Assembly (NCBI GenBank): GCA_945869955.1
Contig: CAMBQP010000029.1
Coordinates: forward strand, 1 to 38,348
DNA length: 38,348 nt
Direction: 5' to 3'
Source: Schlesneria paludicola DSM 18645
Lineage (GTDB): Bacteria; Planctomycetota; Planctomycetia; Planctomycetales; Planctomycetaceae
The position numbers were made by a program, and so were the translations under genes. Positions 8,519 to 16,491 of the stretch are shown here, piece after piece; within the stretch, counting starts at the first letter, position 1, and the number at the start of each line of letters is the position of its first letter. The notes beneath the pieces are model-generated. The model saw only the letters and a list, made by a program, of their open reading frames with translations. It did not search any database and was not told the origin of the DNA.

Positions 8519-9100
8519 TCACCGGGCATAGCGTTTACGAAACTGACCCCAGAGCGAATCATGTCCCTGGGGATGAGAGGGGTCTTCGGTGCCGGCGGGT
8601 GCGCAGGCGGTGAACGAGACAATGACGAGCAGGATCGCAGCGCCGAGAAAACCGTTTCGCAAGCGGGTGTCACTGGCCAGGCGAAGCACGATCGGTTCGA
8701 ACCATTCTTGAACGGCTTGAACGGGTGGGAGGGCGGGGGTTTCGAGCGAGCGGAGATCGAGTTTCAGGTCCATCTCGACGGGAATCACTTCTTCTCCGGG
8801 GAGGACGGCATCGAATTCGATGCGGGTTAACTCGGCAGAAAAATCCGCATCGGTTTGAATCGCTTCGATGACCCGCTGAAGTTGTTCGGTCTGACGTTCC
8901 ATCGCGACCAGTTGGCGTTGATTTCGGTCAAATTGGCTGCGGAGCTGCAGCGAGTCGAGGAGTTTGGGGGCGAGTGACACGGCGGCGAAGAACAGTGCTG
9001 CCAGCAGCAGACAAAACCAAAACAGCAACGAAATGGCCATGCCGAAAGCCGTTTCCGGCGGGGGAGACTGGGGTGCGATGGATTGATCGGTGGTGGACAT
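8519..9100 (-). CDS. Two-pass membrane protein with coiled coil, FtsB/DivIC-like layout
   Basis: 193 aa. A short Pro/Gln-rich N-terminus precedes a strong membrane helix (about residues 20-45, AISLLFWFCLLLAALFFAAV). A heptad-like stretch follows (about 48-85, rich in Q, E, R and L), then a soluble part with PGEEVIPVEMDLKLDLRSLE, then a second membrane helix (about 150-167). The first half resembles septum formation initiator proteins, but the second helix is not part of that family. Function unknown; a cell-envelope role is a guess. No co-transcribed neighbour. Confidence 0.6.
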   Translation of the reverse strand: MSTTDQSIAPQSPPPETAFGMAISLLFWFCLLLAALFFAAVSLAPKLLDSLQLRSQFDRNQRQLVAMERQTEQLQRVIEAIQTDADFSAELTRIEFDAVLPGEEVIPVEMDLKLDLRSLETPALPPVQAVQEWFEPIVLRLASDTRLRNGFLGAAILLVIVSFTACAPAGTEDPSHPQGHDSLWGQFRKRYAR

Positions 9101-9279
9101 CAGTCGTCAACTCGTGCGGCAAAGCAACGAAATGCGGATTCGGCAACAAGGGCTCATCAAATCATCGAAGGATGTTTGGATGGACTTGAATCTATCGATT
9201 CGGGTCGGCAGAAACCGAACCGAACCGACAGATTCCAGCGAATTTTTATGAGCGGGTACTGTTCAGGACGACCGATCCG

Positions 9280-10455
9280 TCAGGTTCCGGCGGCAGAGAG
9301 TCGTGCGACGGGCTGGCGGTGGATGATCGGCGCGGTCGTTCCTTGCAACTGGTGAATGCGATCCTGAATTTTCTGGACGGAATCTCGGGTATTGGCCACT
9401 TCGAGTGCCAGCTCGGTTCGGTAGGTCTGTCCGGGTTGAATCTTTGGCAATCGACCTTGTTGTCGTTCATAAGCCCGGAAATTGGGAAAATTGATCCCCG
9501 GTTCCAAGCCAGTCACGTAGCCATCTGCTTCTGCGCCGGTATTCTTCCAGACACAAAAAGCGGGGAGTTGGCGGGTTTGGAAATGGACAGCAAAACCGGC
9601 TTGTTGCGTCGCATTCGTGAGTAAGGCGGTCGACCAGCCATCGGTTCCCCCCAGCGGGGTATGAAAATAGGCTTGCTCGGCAAAGCCAGCAACAGGGGGA
9701 TCATAAACGGTGTATTGATCGATCCCTTTGGCCGCAGTGGCGTCTCGTGGTGCGACTTCGAGGCTGGGGAGTGCGTAGGAGGCGAGCGGTTCCAGAAAGG
9801 GGCGTCCGATATTGATATGATAGAGGAGAGAAAGTTCGGCAGGCTGTCCGCCGAGATTGGTGATCTCGTCAACAATCGAGCAGCGATTGGAGCCGGCTTC
9901 AAGCCGGATTGTGGAAGTCAATCGCCAGCGTGGCCCGAACATCGAGCATTCGTCGATGACGCCGGTGACTTCCAGGGCTCCTGGACCATCGGTATCGATG
10001 CAGACTTCGACTCGATGAGCGGGAAGGTTGGCAATACGACCGTGCAGGGTCAATTTTTCCCCTTGGTCGTCACCGGGGGGGCCCATGAAAGCCAGGCCAC
10101 ATCGACAGAGCAATTCATTGAATCCATGCAGCCAGCCGATGCCACCTCGATCGAGTTGGTTGACGAAGGCGGGGTGCACAGGACGTTCGACGGGTGATTT
10201 CCATGCGAGAGGAAGTTCGTGATAGCGTCCTTTCCAAATTCCCATTCCACGGGTTGGTAGAATCGCCAGCGACAGGGGACCATTATCCAGTTCAACGACA
10301 TCGACCCCTTCCGAGGTGCCGCCGCGGAGGGTTCGCCAGCGAATCGACCAGTTTGAGGTTCCAGGCAATGCCGGGGAATTGCTGGGCCCCAGTTCACCCG
10401 GATTGAGGTGGATTCCTGAATCGGCGTCCGTCAAAACCAACCGCTGCATCGCCAT
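9280..10455 (-). CDS. DUF4432 family protein (aldose-1-epimerase-like fold)
   Basis: 391 aa, complete for the family. Recognisable segments are LAILPTRGMGIWKGRY, GWLHGFNELLCRCGL, GRIANLPAHRVEV, ELSLLYHINIGRPFLEP and GYVTGLEPGINFPNFRAYER. These belong to the galactose-mutarotase-like beta-sandwich family DUF4432, which binds sugars. The reaction is not established for this branch. It is probably cytoplasmic, as there is no signal peptide. It is a single gene, divergent from the GT2 gene at 10724. ATG 10449 is an alternative start two codons in. Confidence 0.8.
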   Translation of the reverse strand: MAMQRLVLTDADSGIHLNPGELGPSNSPALPGTSNWSIRWRTLRGGTSEGVDVVELDNGPLSLAILPTRGMGIWKGRYHELPLAWKSPVERPVHPAFVNQLDRGGIGWLHGFNELLCRCGLAFMGPPGDDQGEKLTLHGRIANLPAHRVEVCIDTDGPGALEVTGVIDECSMFGPRWRLTSTIRLEAGSNRCSIVDEITNLGGQPAELSLLYHINIGRPFLEPLASYALPSLEVAPRDATAAKGIDQYTVYDPPVAGFAEQAYFHTPLGGTDGWSTALLTNATQQAGFAVHFQTRQLPAFCVWKNTGAEADGYVTGLEPGINFPNFRAYERQQGRLPKIQPGQTYRTELALEVANTRDSVQKIQDRIHQLQGTTAPIIHRQPVARLSAAGT

Positions 10456-10723
10456 GAATACCTCAAAATCGGGAGTTTACGTGATTGGAAGATTCGCCAC
10501 AGTCGAATGGAGTACCGTTTGATTGTCAAGCGGGTTGTGACGGGGATCGTCAAGTCGAATTTTTCTGCAATTTGAAATCTGCCGGGATACGCTTGCCGTC
10601 GAGGTCATCTCGGATGACAGCAGCGCTGTCAGAATGTACAACAATGCCTTATTCTTCGCGACGATATCCCACCGCAGCCGATTTGAGGAAACTCCTTTTC
10701 GCAGTTCGAGCTCTGGAGCCTGC

Positions 10724-11563
10724 ATGATTTCCCCGGAATTTGATGATAAAGCGTTGCCCTACTCACAGAGGTGGTATCAGGCGCTGGAAGAAACATTAGG
10801 CCAGGCAGCTTGTCGGCAATTGGGGCTGTACGCCATCCCTGATGATTTTCTGTTGTCGGTCGTCATTCCCATTTACAATGAGGAGCGAACGCTGCGAGTG
10901 CTGATTGACCGTGTGCGGGCCGTCCCGATTCGCAAAGAGTTGGTATTGGTCGAAGATTGCAGCAAAGACAATACTCGCGAGATCTTGCGTGAGCTCGAAC
11001 GTGAGGCGGCCGCCAATCCGGATCCCATGAACGCGATCAGCGTGACGTATCACGAAGTGAACAGGGGAAAAGGGGCCGCTGTTCGGACGGGATTTTCCAA
11101 AGCGAAAGGGGATGCGATTGTCATCCAGGATGCGGATTTGGAGTATAATCCCGCCGAGTACCCTCGCTTGCTGCATCCGATCATTGATGGATCTGCGGAT
11201 GTGGTCTATGGAAGTCGTTTTTTGGGGGGGCAGGAACACCGAGTGCTCTATTTTTGGCATTCGGTGGGGAACAAAGTTTTGACAATGTTGTCAAATGGGT
11301 TCACGAACCTGAACCTGACTGATATGGAAACCTGCTATAAAGTGTTCACCCGGAATGCTTTGGCAGATATTTGGCCCACATTAAAGCAAGATCGATTTGG
11401 AATCGAGCCCGAGTTGACCGCGAAGATCGCCCGCCGTCGTTTACGCGTATTTGAAATGTCGGTCAGTTATCACGGCCGTACCTATCAAGAAGGGAAGCAC
11501 ATCGGCATGAAAGACGGGTTTCAAGCCATCTTGTGCATTCTGAGGTATTGGTGGAAAGACTGA
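10724..11563 (+). CDS. Family 2 glycosyltransferase (DPM1/GtrB-like)
   Basis: 279 aa. A GGAG site lies 6 nt before ATG 10724; the longer frame (from 10634) has no homology. The GT-A core begins at [14 protein letters not shown], with [13 protein letters not shown], the donor-binding GKGAAVRTG and the DADLEYNP metal motif, then [10 protein letters not shown] and [10 protein letters not shown]. The last motifs are typical of enzymes moving a sugar from a nucleotide to dolichyl- or polyprenyl-phosphate. There is no C-terminal membrane pair, so it is soluble or peripheral. It could supply lipid-linked sugar to GT39-type enzymes such as the one at 5095 (inference). FtsH follows 156 bp downstream. 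Confidence 0.85.
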   Translation: MISPEFDDKALPYSQRWYQALEETLGQAACRQLGLYAIPDDFLLSVVIPIYNEERTLRVLIDRVRAVPIRKELVLVEDCSKDNTREILRELEREAAANPDPMNAISVTYHEVNRGKGAAVRTGFSKAKGDAIVIQDADLEYNPAEYPRLLHPIIDGSADVVYGSRFLGGQEHRVLYFWHSVGNKVLTMLSNGFTNLNLTDMETCYKVFTRNALADIWPTLKQDRFGIEPELTAKIARRRLRVFEMSVSYHGRTYQEGKHIGMKDGFQAILCILRYWWKD

Positions 11564-11719
11564 ATTTCGATCATACGGAATCTCGATCACGAGCCAACGG
11601 GATTTGGGATTTCTGCGGCTGAGCGACCGCGAGCTGGGATTTCTGATCGCCGAACACTTGAAACAAACTACAATTTCCCTGCAATGACTTCAGAGAATTG
11701 AAAAAACACGGATTTACGC

Positions 11720-13639
11720 ATGACTGATAACTTAAAGAATAACGGTCCAGATTCTTCTTCAAAGCGCGAACCACGTCAGGAGGGGAGTGCTCCGTGGTTT
11801 TCCCCTTCATGGGCTCTATTGGCGGCAGTGGTTCTGATCATTGGGATGTTCCTTTTCAGTTTGAGCCGACCCGCGACAGTGGACTATGTTTTCGTTTGGA
11901 AACAAGCGGAACAGGGAAACATTGAATTGGTTGAGTTCAACGGAGACATTGTGGAAGGGGAATGGAAAAAGATTCCCGAATCACCAGACCCCAAGGGTTC
12001 GAAGTTGACGAAAAAATTCACCCTCGTGCTGCCGGTTCACCTGGATCATGAATTGAAAAATCATTTGATGGCGAATGGCGTCAAGATCCGCGCGAAGTAT
12101 TCAGACGGATTGTTTAATCCTCGTGAGTTTGCCTATTTGCTGATTACGATGCTTCCCATCATATTTATCGTCTGGTTTCTGTGGAACAACATTCGCAAAA
12201 ACAGTGATCCCTTTGGGTCGGGACCGTTGGGAAGTTTCATCCGTAGTCCAGCGAAACGCTTTAAGCCACATGATCAGCAAACGACCTTTGACGACGTGGC
12301 GGCGATGGAGCATGCCAAGCAGGATTTGCAGGAAATTGTCGAGTTTCTGAAGACTCCGGCTAAGTTTCAGCGGCTCGGGGCTCAGATTCCCAAGGGGGTC
12401 TTGCTGATTGGTCCACCGGGGACTGGTAAAACCCTGTTGGCCCGGGCGACGGCTGGCGAGGCGGGCGTTCCGTTTTTTGCGATTAACGGATCGGAATTTA
12501 TTCAGATGTTCGTTGGCGTCGGAGCAAGCCGTGTCCGTGACATGTTCCGAACCGCCAAAGAAAGTGCTCCTTCCATTCTGTTTATCGACGAAATCGATGC
12601 CGTCGGTCGGATTCGAGGAGCAGGAATGGGGGGGGGCCATGATGAACGGGAACAGACCCTGAATCAGATCCTCAGTGAAATGGATGGATTTCAGCAAACA
12701 GAAGCGGTGATTGTGATTGCGGCAACGAATCGCCCCGATGTGCTGGATCCCGCACTGCTGCGTCCGGGTCGGTTTGATCGCCATGTCACGATCGATCGCC
12801 CCACCAAAGTTGGGCGGGCGGCGATTTTGAAAGTGCATAGTCGGAAGGTTCCCCTGGACGACGATGTGAACCTGGACGTTGTGGCAGCAGGATCGATTGG
12901 ATTCTCGGGTGCGGAGCTGAAAAATCTGGTGAATGAATCGGCGTTAAACGCCGCTCGCGCCGGGCGTAACACCGTGACCAAAGAGGATTTCGATCAGGCT
13001 CGAGACAAAATCCTGATGGGACCCAAGCGGGCCGAAGTGATGGGGTTAAAAGTTCGGGAGATGACCGCTTTTCACGAGGCGGGGCATGCGTTGTTGGCCT
13101 GGCTATTGCCGGAAGTCGATCCTGTTCATAAGGTGACCGTCATCCCGCGTGGTCGGGCATTGGGGGTGACCCAATTGATGCCTGATGAAGACCGTTACAA
13201 CATCGGTGAAAAACGACTTCACTCGCAACTCGCCTTCATGTTGGGCGGCCGTGCCGCAGAAAAACTGGTTTTCAACGAATTCTCTGCGGGAGCCGAAGAC
13301 GACTTGAAGCGAGCCACCCAAATTGCCCGGCGGATGGTGACCCGCTGGGGGATGAGTGAGGCGATTGGTCCCGTTGCCTTTCGTGACAGCGAAGAGCATC
13401 CGTTTCTGGGCAAAGAGATGGCGAGTGATCAGCGAGAATACAGTGACGACACGGCGCGTGTGATTGATGCCGAAGTTCAGCGGTTCCTGATTCAGGCCAA
13501 TGATCGTGCCATGCAGATTCTGACTGAACATCGGGATAAACTCGATGCACTCACCAAATCGCTGGTGGAAAAAGAATCGCTCGATCTTGATGAAATCTCG
13601 TCGATTATTGGCCCTCCTGCAGTTCGAGCGGGTGAGTAG
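11720..13639 (+). CDS. ftsH: ATP-dependent zinc metalloprotease FtsH
   Basis: 639 aa, usual length. N-terminal helix about 31-50, periplasmic part 51-137, second helix about 138-156, then a cytoplasmic AAA+ domain: Walker A GPPGTGKT (231-238), Walker B ILFIDEID (286-293), pore motif [12 protein letters not shown], and the arginine-finger region [19 protein letters not shown]. The peptidase domain has HEAGH (452-456) and the later Asp ligand in [12 protein letters not shown]. It forms a membrane hexamer that degrades misfolded membrane proteins and unstable regulators. All key residues are present. The Shine-Dalgarno site is weak. Planctomycetes often carry several FtsH copies, so this need not be the only one. 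Confidence 0.97.
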   Translation: MTDNLKNNGPDSSSKREPRQEGSAPWFSPSWALLAAVVLIIGMFLFSLSRPATVDYVFVWKQAEQGNIELVEFNGDIVEGEWKKIPESPDPKGSKLTKKFTLVLPVHLDHELKNHLMANGVKIRAKYSDGLFNPREFAYLLITMLPIIFIVWFLWNNIRKNSDPFGSGPLGSFIRSPAKRFKPHDQQTTFDDVAAMEHAKQDLQEIVEFLKTPAKFQRLGAQIPKGVLLIGPPGTGKTLLARATAGEAGVPFFAINGSEFIQMFVGVGASRVRDMFRTAKESAPSILFIDEIDAVGRIRGAGMGGGHDEREQTLNQILSEMDGFQQTEAVIVIAATNRPDVLDPALLRPGRFDRHVTIDRPTKVGRAAILKVHSRKVPLDDDVNLDVVAAGSIGFSGAELKNLVNESALNAARAGRNTVTKEDFDQARDKILMGPKRAEVMGLKVREMTAFHEAGHALLAWLLPEVDPVHKVTVIPRGRALGVTQLMPDEDRYNIGEKRLHSQLAFMLGGRAAEKLVFNEFSAGAEDDLKRATQIARRMVTRWGMSEAIGPVAFRDSEEHPFLGKEMASDQREYSDDTARVIDAEVQRFLIQANDRAMQILTEHRDKLDALTKSLVEKESLDLDEISSIIGPPAVRAGE

Positions 13640-13784
13640 TCGAGACGTGATGGTGAATCATTTCGACAGTTTGGGCACTCTGGATGTCTGGTGGCGGGTC
13701 GTTTCTGTGTTGGAAACGGTCCCGTTGGTCGTGTCATATTTGGTTGCCAGTTTTTTTTGCTGGCCGAATCATCCCCAATAAAGA

Positions 13785-14405
13785 ATGGTTTCTATGTCCG
13801 CCAATGCCAGCCACGAACCGATCGAGCATGTTCTGGTGGTCCCAACACGACTTTTTCATGAACTTGGTCACTTTCAGGGTTTCAATACCGACACGGAACG
13901 TTACATCCAAACGCTGCTCGATCCGGCTCATACCAGCTTTCGGCCGCGGAACGAAGTTGAGGAGGATCCCAGTTTTAAGCAACTAATCCCGTACTGTATT
14001 TTTCGTCACGCAGGCGAGGTATTTCACTATAAGCGTGGTAAAAAGGGTGGGGAGGGTAGGCTGTACAGCAAGCGTTCGATTGGAATTGGTGGTCATATTT
14101 CCTCGACAGATCAACTTTCGGGGGACCGTCGCTATTCGGAGGCAATGCACCGGGAGATTTCAGAGGAAGTCTTTCTGGAATCTGGGTTTAAGGATGCTTG
14201 TGTGGGGTTGATCAATGACGATGAAACACCGGTCGGTCAGGTTCATTTAGGAATTGTTCACATTTTTGATCTGGACGCGGCCAAAGTTCGCCCCCGTGAA
14301 GAGTCGATCATAGAGACAGGGTTCGCAAATTCCTCAGAATTGATACAGGCTGTCGACGAGTTTGAAACTTGGTCACAGATTTGTATCAAGCATCTGTTTG
14401 GTTAA
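13785..14405 (+). CDS. Nudix hydrolase-like protein
   Basis: 206 aa. Opens with [20 protein letters not shown], a conserved lead of a Nudix subgroup often annotated 'phosphoesterase'. The Nudix box is stretched: [10 protein letters not shown], then about 9 residues, then [16 protein letters not shown], which keeps the REISEE catalytic Glu residues that bind Mg. The rest ([21 protein letters not shown]) fits the fold. It should cleave a nucleoside diphosphate linked to another group; substrate unknown. ATG 13794 is an equally possible start. It lies 145 bp past ftsH and may or may not share its transcript. Confidence 0.75.
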   Translation: MVSMSANASHEPIEHVLVVPTRLFHELGHFQGFNTDTERYIQTLLDPAHTSFRPRNEVEEDPSFKQLIPYCIFRHAGEVFHYKRGKKGGEGRLYSKRSIGIGGHISSTDQLSGDRRYSEAMHREISEEVFLESGFKDACVGLINDDETPVGQVHLGIVHIFDLDAAKVRPREESIIETGFANSSELIQAVDEFETWSQICIKHLFG

Positions 14406-14501
14406 GGTGTTGAGGCGATTCGTGTAGCATCGGCGGTTTTCGTTCTGCCCAGCAGAAGGGATATCGCTGACGGGATTCATGAGACCAGGGAGGGTCATTT
14501 G

Positions 14502-15206
14502 ATGGCAATGAAATGGAATCGACGCTCGGTGATGGGTGCAGTCTTTGCAGCGGCTGTCCCGGTATCAGCCGGTATGGTGGTCGGTGCAGAGGAAAAGTCA
14601 GCCACTGCGGTCAAAGGGAAGTTGACGGATCAAGCGTTGGGAACGTTGCTGAAGGCCATGGGGCTGGACGCAAAGGTTCAAGAACAGCGATACGACTTCG
14701 CGTTCAAAGCGACGATCGAGGATCAGGAGTGGGAGCTTTCGATGTCGAGCGTTCTCAGTCAGGATGGGAGTTCTGTCTGGGTGATGGCTTGGTTAGATGA
14801 ATTGCCAAAATCGGCTGCGGACGTTCCCCGTACGGCGCTACTGCGATTGTTGTCCGACAACGATAAGCTGGGTAAAGGAAAGTTCTTTACCTATATTGCA
14901 GCCAATCGTCGATTTGTGCTGCAACGAGTGATTCCCAACGAGAACATCAACTCGGAACGTTTCCGTGCGGTGCTTGACGATCTTGGTCAATCGGTGGTGG
15001 AAACTCACCCGCATTGGAGCGTGGCGAACTGGACATCTCCTTCGGTCGAAGACCCATCGCAGTCTACAAAGACCGGGGTGGTGGTCAAGGGGAGTGTTCC
15101 CACCAGCGGTGCGACGACCGCGTCACCGCAGCCGGCGGGGACTCCGGCCAAAGCATTAAAAACGGCAGTGAACGACTCGAAATTCGGATCTGCTCAGAAG
15201 AAATAA
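14502..15206 (+). CDS. Exported protein with CesT/YbjN-like domain
   Basis: 234 aa. AGGGAGGG lies 7 nt before ATG 14502; the in-frame TTG at 14499 is less likely. The N-terminus has RR followed by a hydrophobic core ending VVGAEE, a signal peptide, possibly Tat-type (NRRSVMG lacks the full motif). Residues about 37-165 (LTDQALGTLLKAMG ... LLSDNDKLGKGKFF ... VLDDLGQSVVETHPHW) have the alpha/beta spacing of the type III chaperone/YbjN fold. The tail (166-234) is low-complexity Ser/Thr/Pro/Ala. Function unknown. An exported CesT-like domain is unusual, because members are mostly cytoplasmic chaperones. Confidence 0.6.
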   Translation: MAMKWNRRSVMGAVFAAAVPVSAGMVVGAEEKSATAVKGKLTDQALGTLLKAMGLDAKVQEQRYDFAFKATIEDQEWELSMSSVLSQDGSSVWVMAWLDELPKSAADVPRTALLRLLSDNDKLGKGKFFTYIAANRRFVLQRVIPNENINSERFRAVLDDLGQSVVETHPHWSVANWTSPSVEDPSQSTKTGVVVKGSVPTSGATTASPQPAGTPAKALKTAVNDSKFGSAQKK

Positions 15207-15434
15207 ATGGGGGGCCATCTCCCCTGATTCGGTTCGGATTGAGGCCGATTGCGGAGCTGTCAAAAAGGCGGGTTTCTGCAGCGGAATTTGTGTGAATCCA
15301 GGGGATGGTCTGGTGCTGTGGATTTCGCAGCCCGTGGACCACATTCGGTTGCGGGCTGCCTCATTCGTAGTGTATTCTTGCCAGATATTGTGTTCTTACC
15401 AAGTATTGATCAGCGTATTTCAAAAGGAGCGGTG

Positions 15435-16238
15435 GTGGCCAACGGGGTTGAACCAGATCTTAACCCGAATTCCGTTACCGGGCCGATTTCCACAACGGAT
15501 TCGGCTGGTGAATACAAACACTGTTGGATCTCGTTTGGAGGAAACGTTGGCAATGTCAAGGCGACCTTTGACGCGGCGCTGGCACTGCTGAGTTTGCATT
15601 CACAGATTCACTTGGGAAAGCGTTCAGGCCTGTATTGTTCGACCCCCATGGGGTCTCAGGCAGGAAGCCCGTTTCTCAATTCGGTTTGTGGATTAACCAC
15701 CGGCCTGGCTCCGCATGATTTGTTATCCGTGCTGCAGTCTGTGGAAATACAATTGGGCCGGGTTCGTGAGATTGACTGGGGGCCACGCACTCTGGATCTG
15801 GATTTGTTGAGTTACGGCGACCGAATCATTGATGAACCCAAACTGGTGATTCCTCATCCGGCCATGACCTACCGTCGATTTGTCTTGGATCCGCTTCTTG
15901 AAATTGATCCAGACTGGCGGCACCCGACATTCGGTGAATCCGCGACGTGGACTTTATCGCGTCTCAAAAAACGACCGATTCAGCTGGCGTTACTGGAGAT
16001 TCCGGCAGATCAGGTGTGTGAGCTGTCGGGGCAACTCGCCACCCATTTTTCGGACCTCGAGTGGGTCTCAGAGCCGCCGTGGAATGATGACGTACTTCCG
16101 ATTCACCTGAGCGGTTCTTCTCCGCCAGCGGGATTGAGGCTCATCGATTTACGCAGGTCGCCCGGCGATTTGCGTGAACGATTGCGATCAGCGCTGACGG
16201 CAATTTTTGATGAGCCAAAGCGAATCTCGGACTGGTGA
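15435..16238 (+). CDS. folK: 2-amino-4-hydroxy-6-hydroxymethyldihydropteridine pyrophosphokinase with C-terminal extension
   Basis: Folate pathway: transfers pyrophosphate from ATP to hydroxymethyl-dihydropterin, in the cytoplasm. From GTG 15435 (AAAGGAG 5 nt upstream) it is 267 aa. HPPK motifs: WISFGGNVGN (31-40), SGLYCSTPMG, GPRTLDLDLLSYGD (116-129) with the metal Asp pair, and HPAMTYRRFVLDPL (141-154). The usual enzyme ends near residue 165. About 100 further residues (ALLEIPADQVCELSGQLATH ... LRLIDLRRSP) match no family I know. The frame is open back to 15249, but that part has no homology. No folP or folB lies next to it. Confidence 0.88.
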   Translation: MANGVEPDLNPNSVTGPISTTDSAGEYKHCWISFGGNVGNVKATFDAALALLSLHSQIHLGKRSGLYCSTPMGSQAGSPFLNSVCGLTTGLAPHDLLSVLQSVEIQLGRVREIDWGPRTLDLDLLSYGDRIIDEPKLVIPHPAMTYRRFVLDPLLEIDPDWRHPTFGESATWTLSRLKKRPIQLALLEIPADQVCELSGQLATHFSDLEWVSEPPWNDDVLPIHLSGSSPPAGLRLIDLRRSPGDLRERLRSALTAIFDEPKRISDW

Positions 16239-16411
16239 GGGTCGCTATTGAACGAACGAATTGCCCGGTGCGAGAATCGACTAGGGGCCGGATCAAAAAC
16301 GTAGATGTCAAAAATTCGGTGTCCCTGATAGACGCATGTCCTTGATACAGTCACTCGGAAGGTGGCTCGGGACCAAAAAACGGGATCGTGTCTGTCCGTT
16401 CACTCAATCCA

Positions 16412-16476
16412 TTCACCCGGTCGGTTCACCCGGTCGGTTCACCTGGTCGGTTCACCTGGTCGGTTCATCTGGTCGC
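16412..16476. repeat. 13-bp tandem repeat, five copies
   Basis: Unit TTCACCCGGTCGG repeated at 16412, 16425, 16438, 16451 and 16464, with C-to-T changes in later copies and a last copy ending CGC. It lies between the convergent ends of folK and priA. Confidence 0.9.
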
Positions 16477-16491
16477 TTCATTGCGGTGTGA

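Noticed and set aside
12101..12838. 245-aa minus-strand frame
   Set aside because: It lies wholly inside ftsH on the other strand and has no family motifs; a shadow frame.
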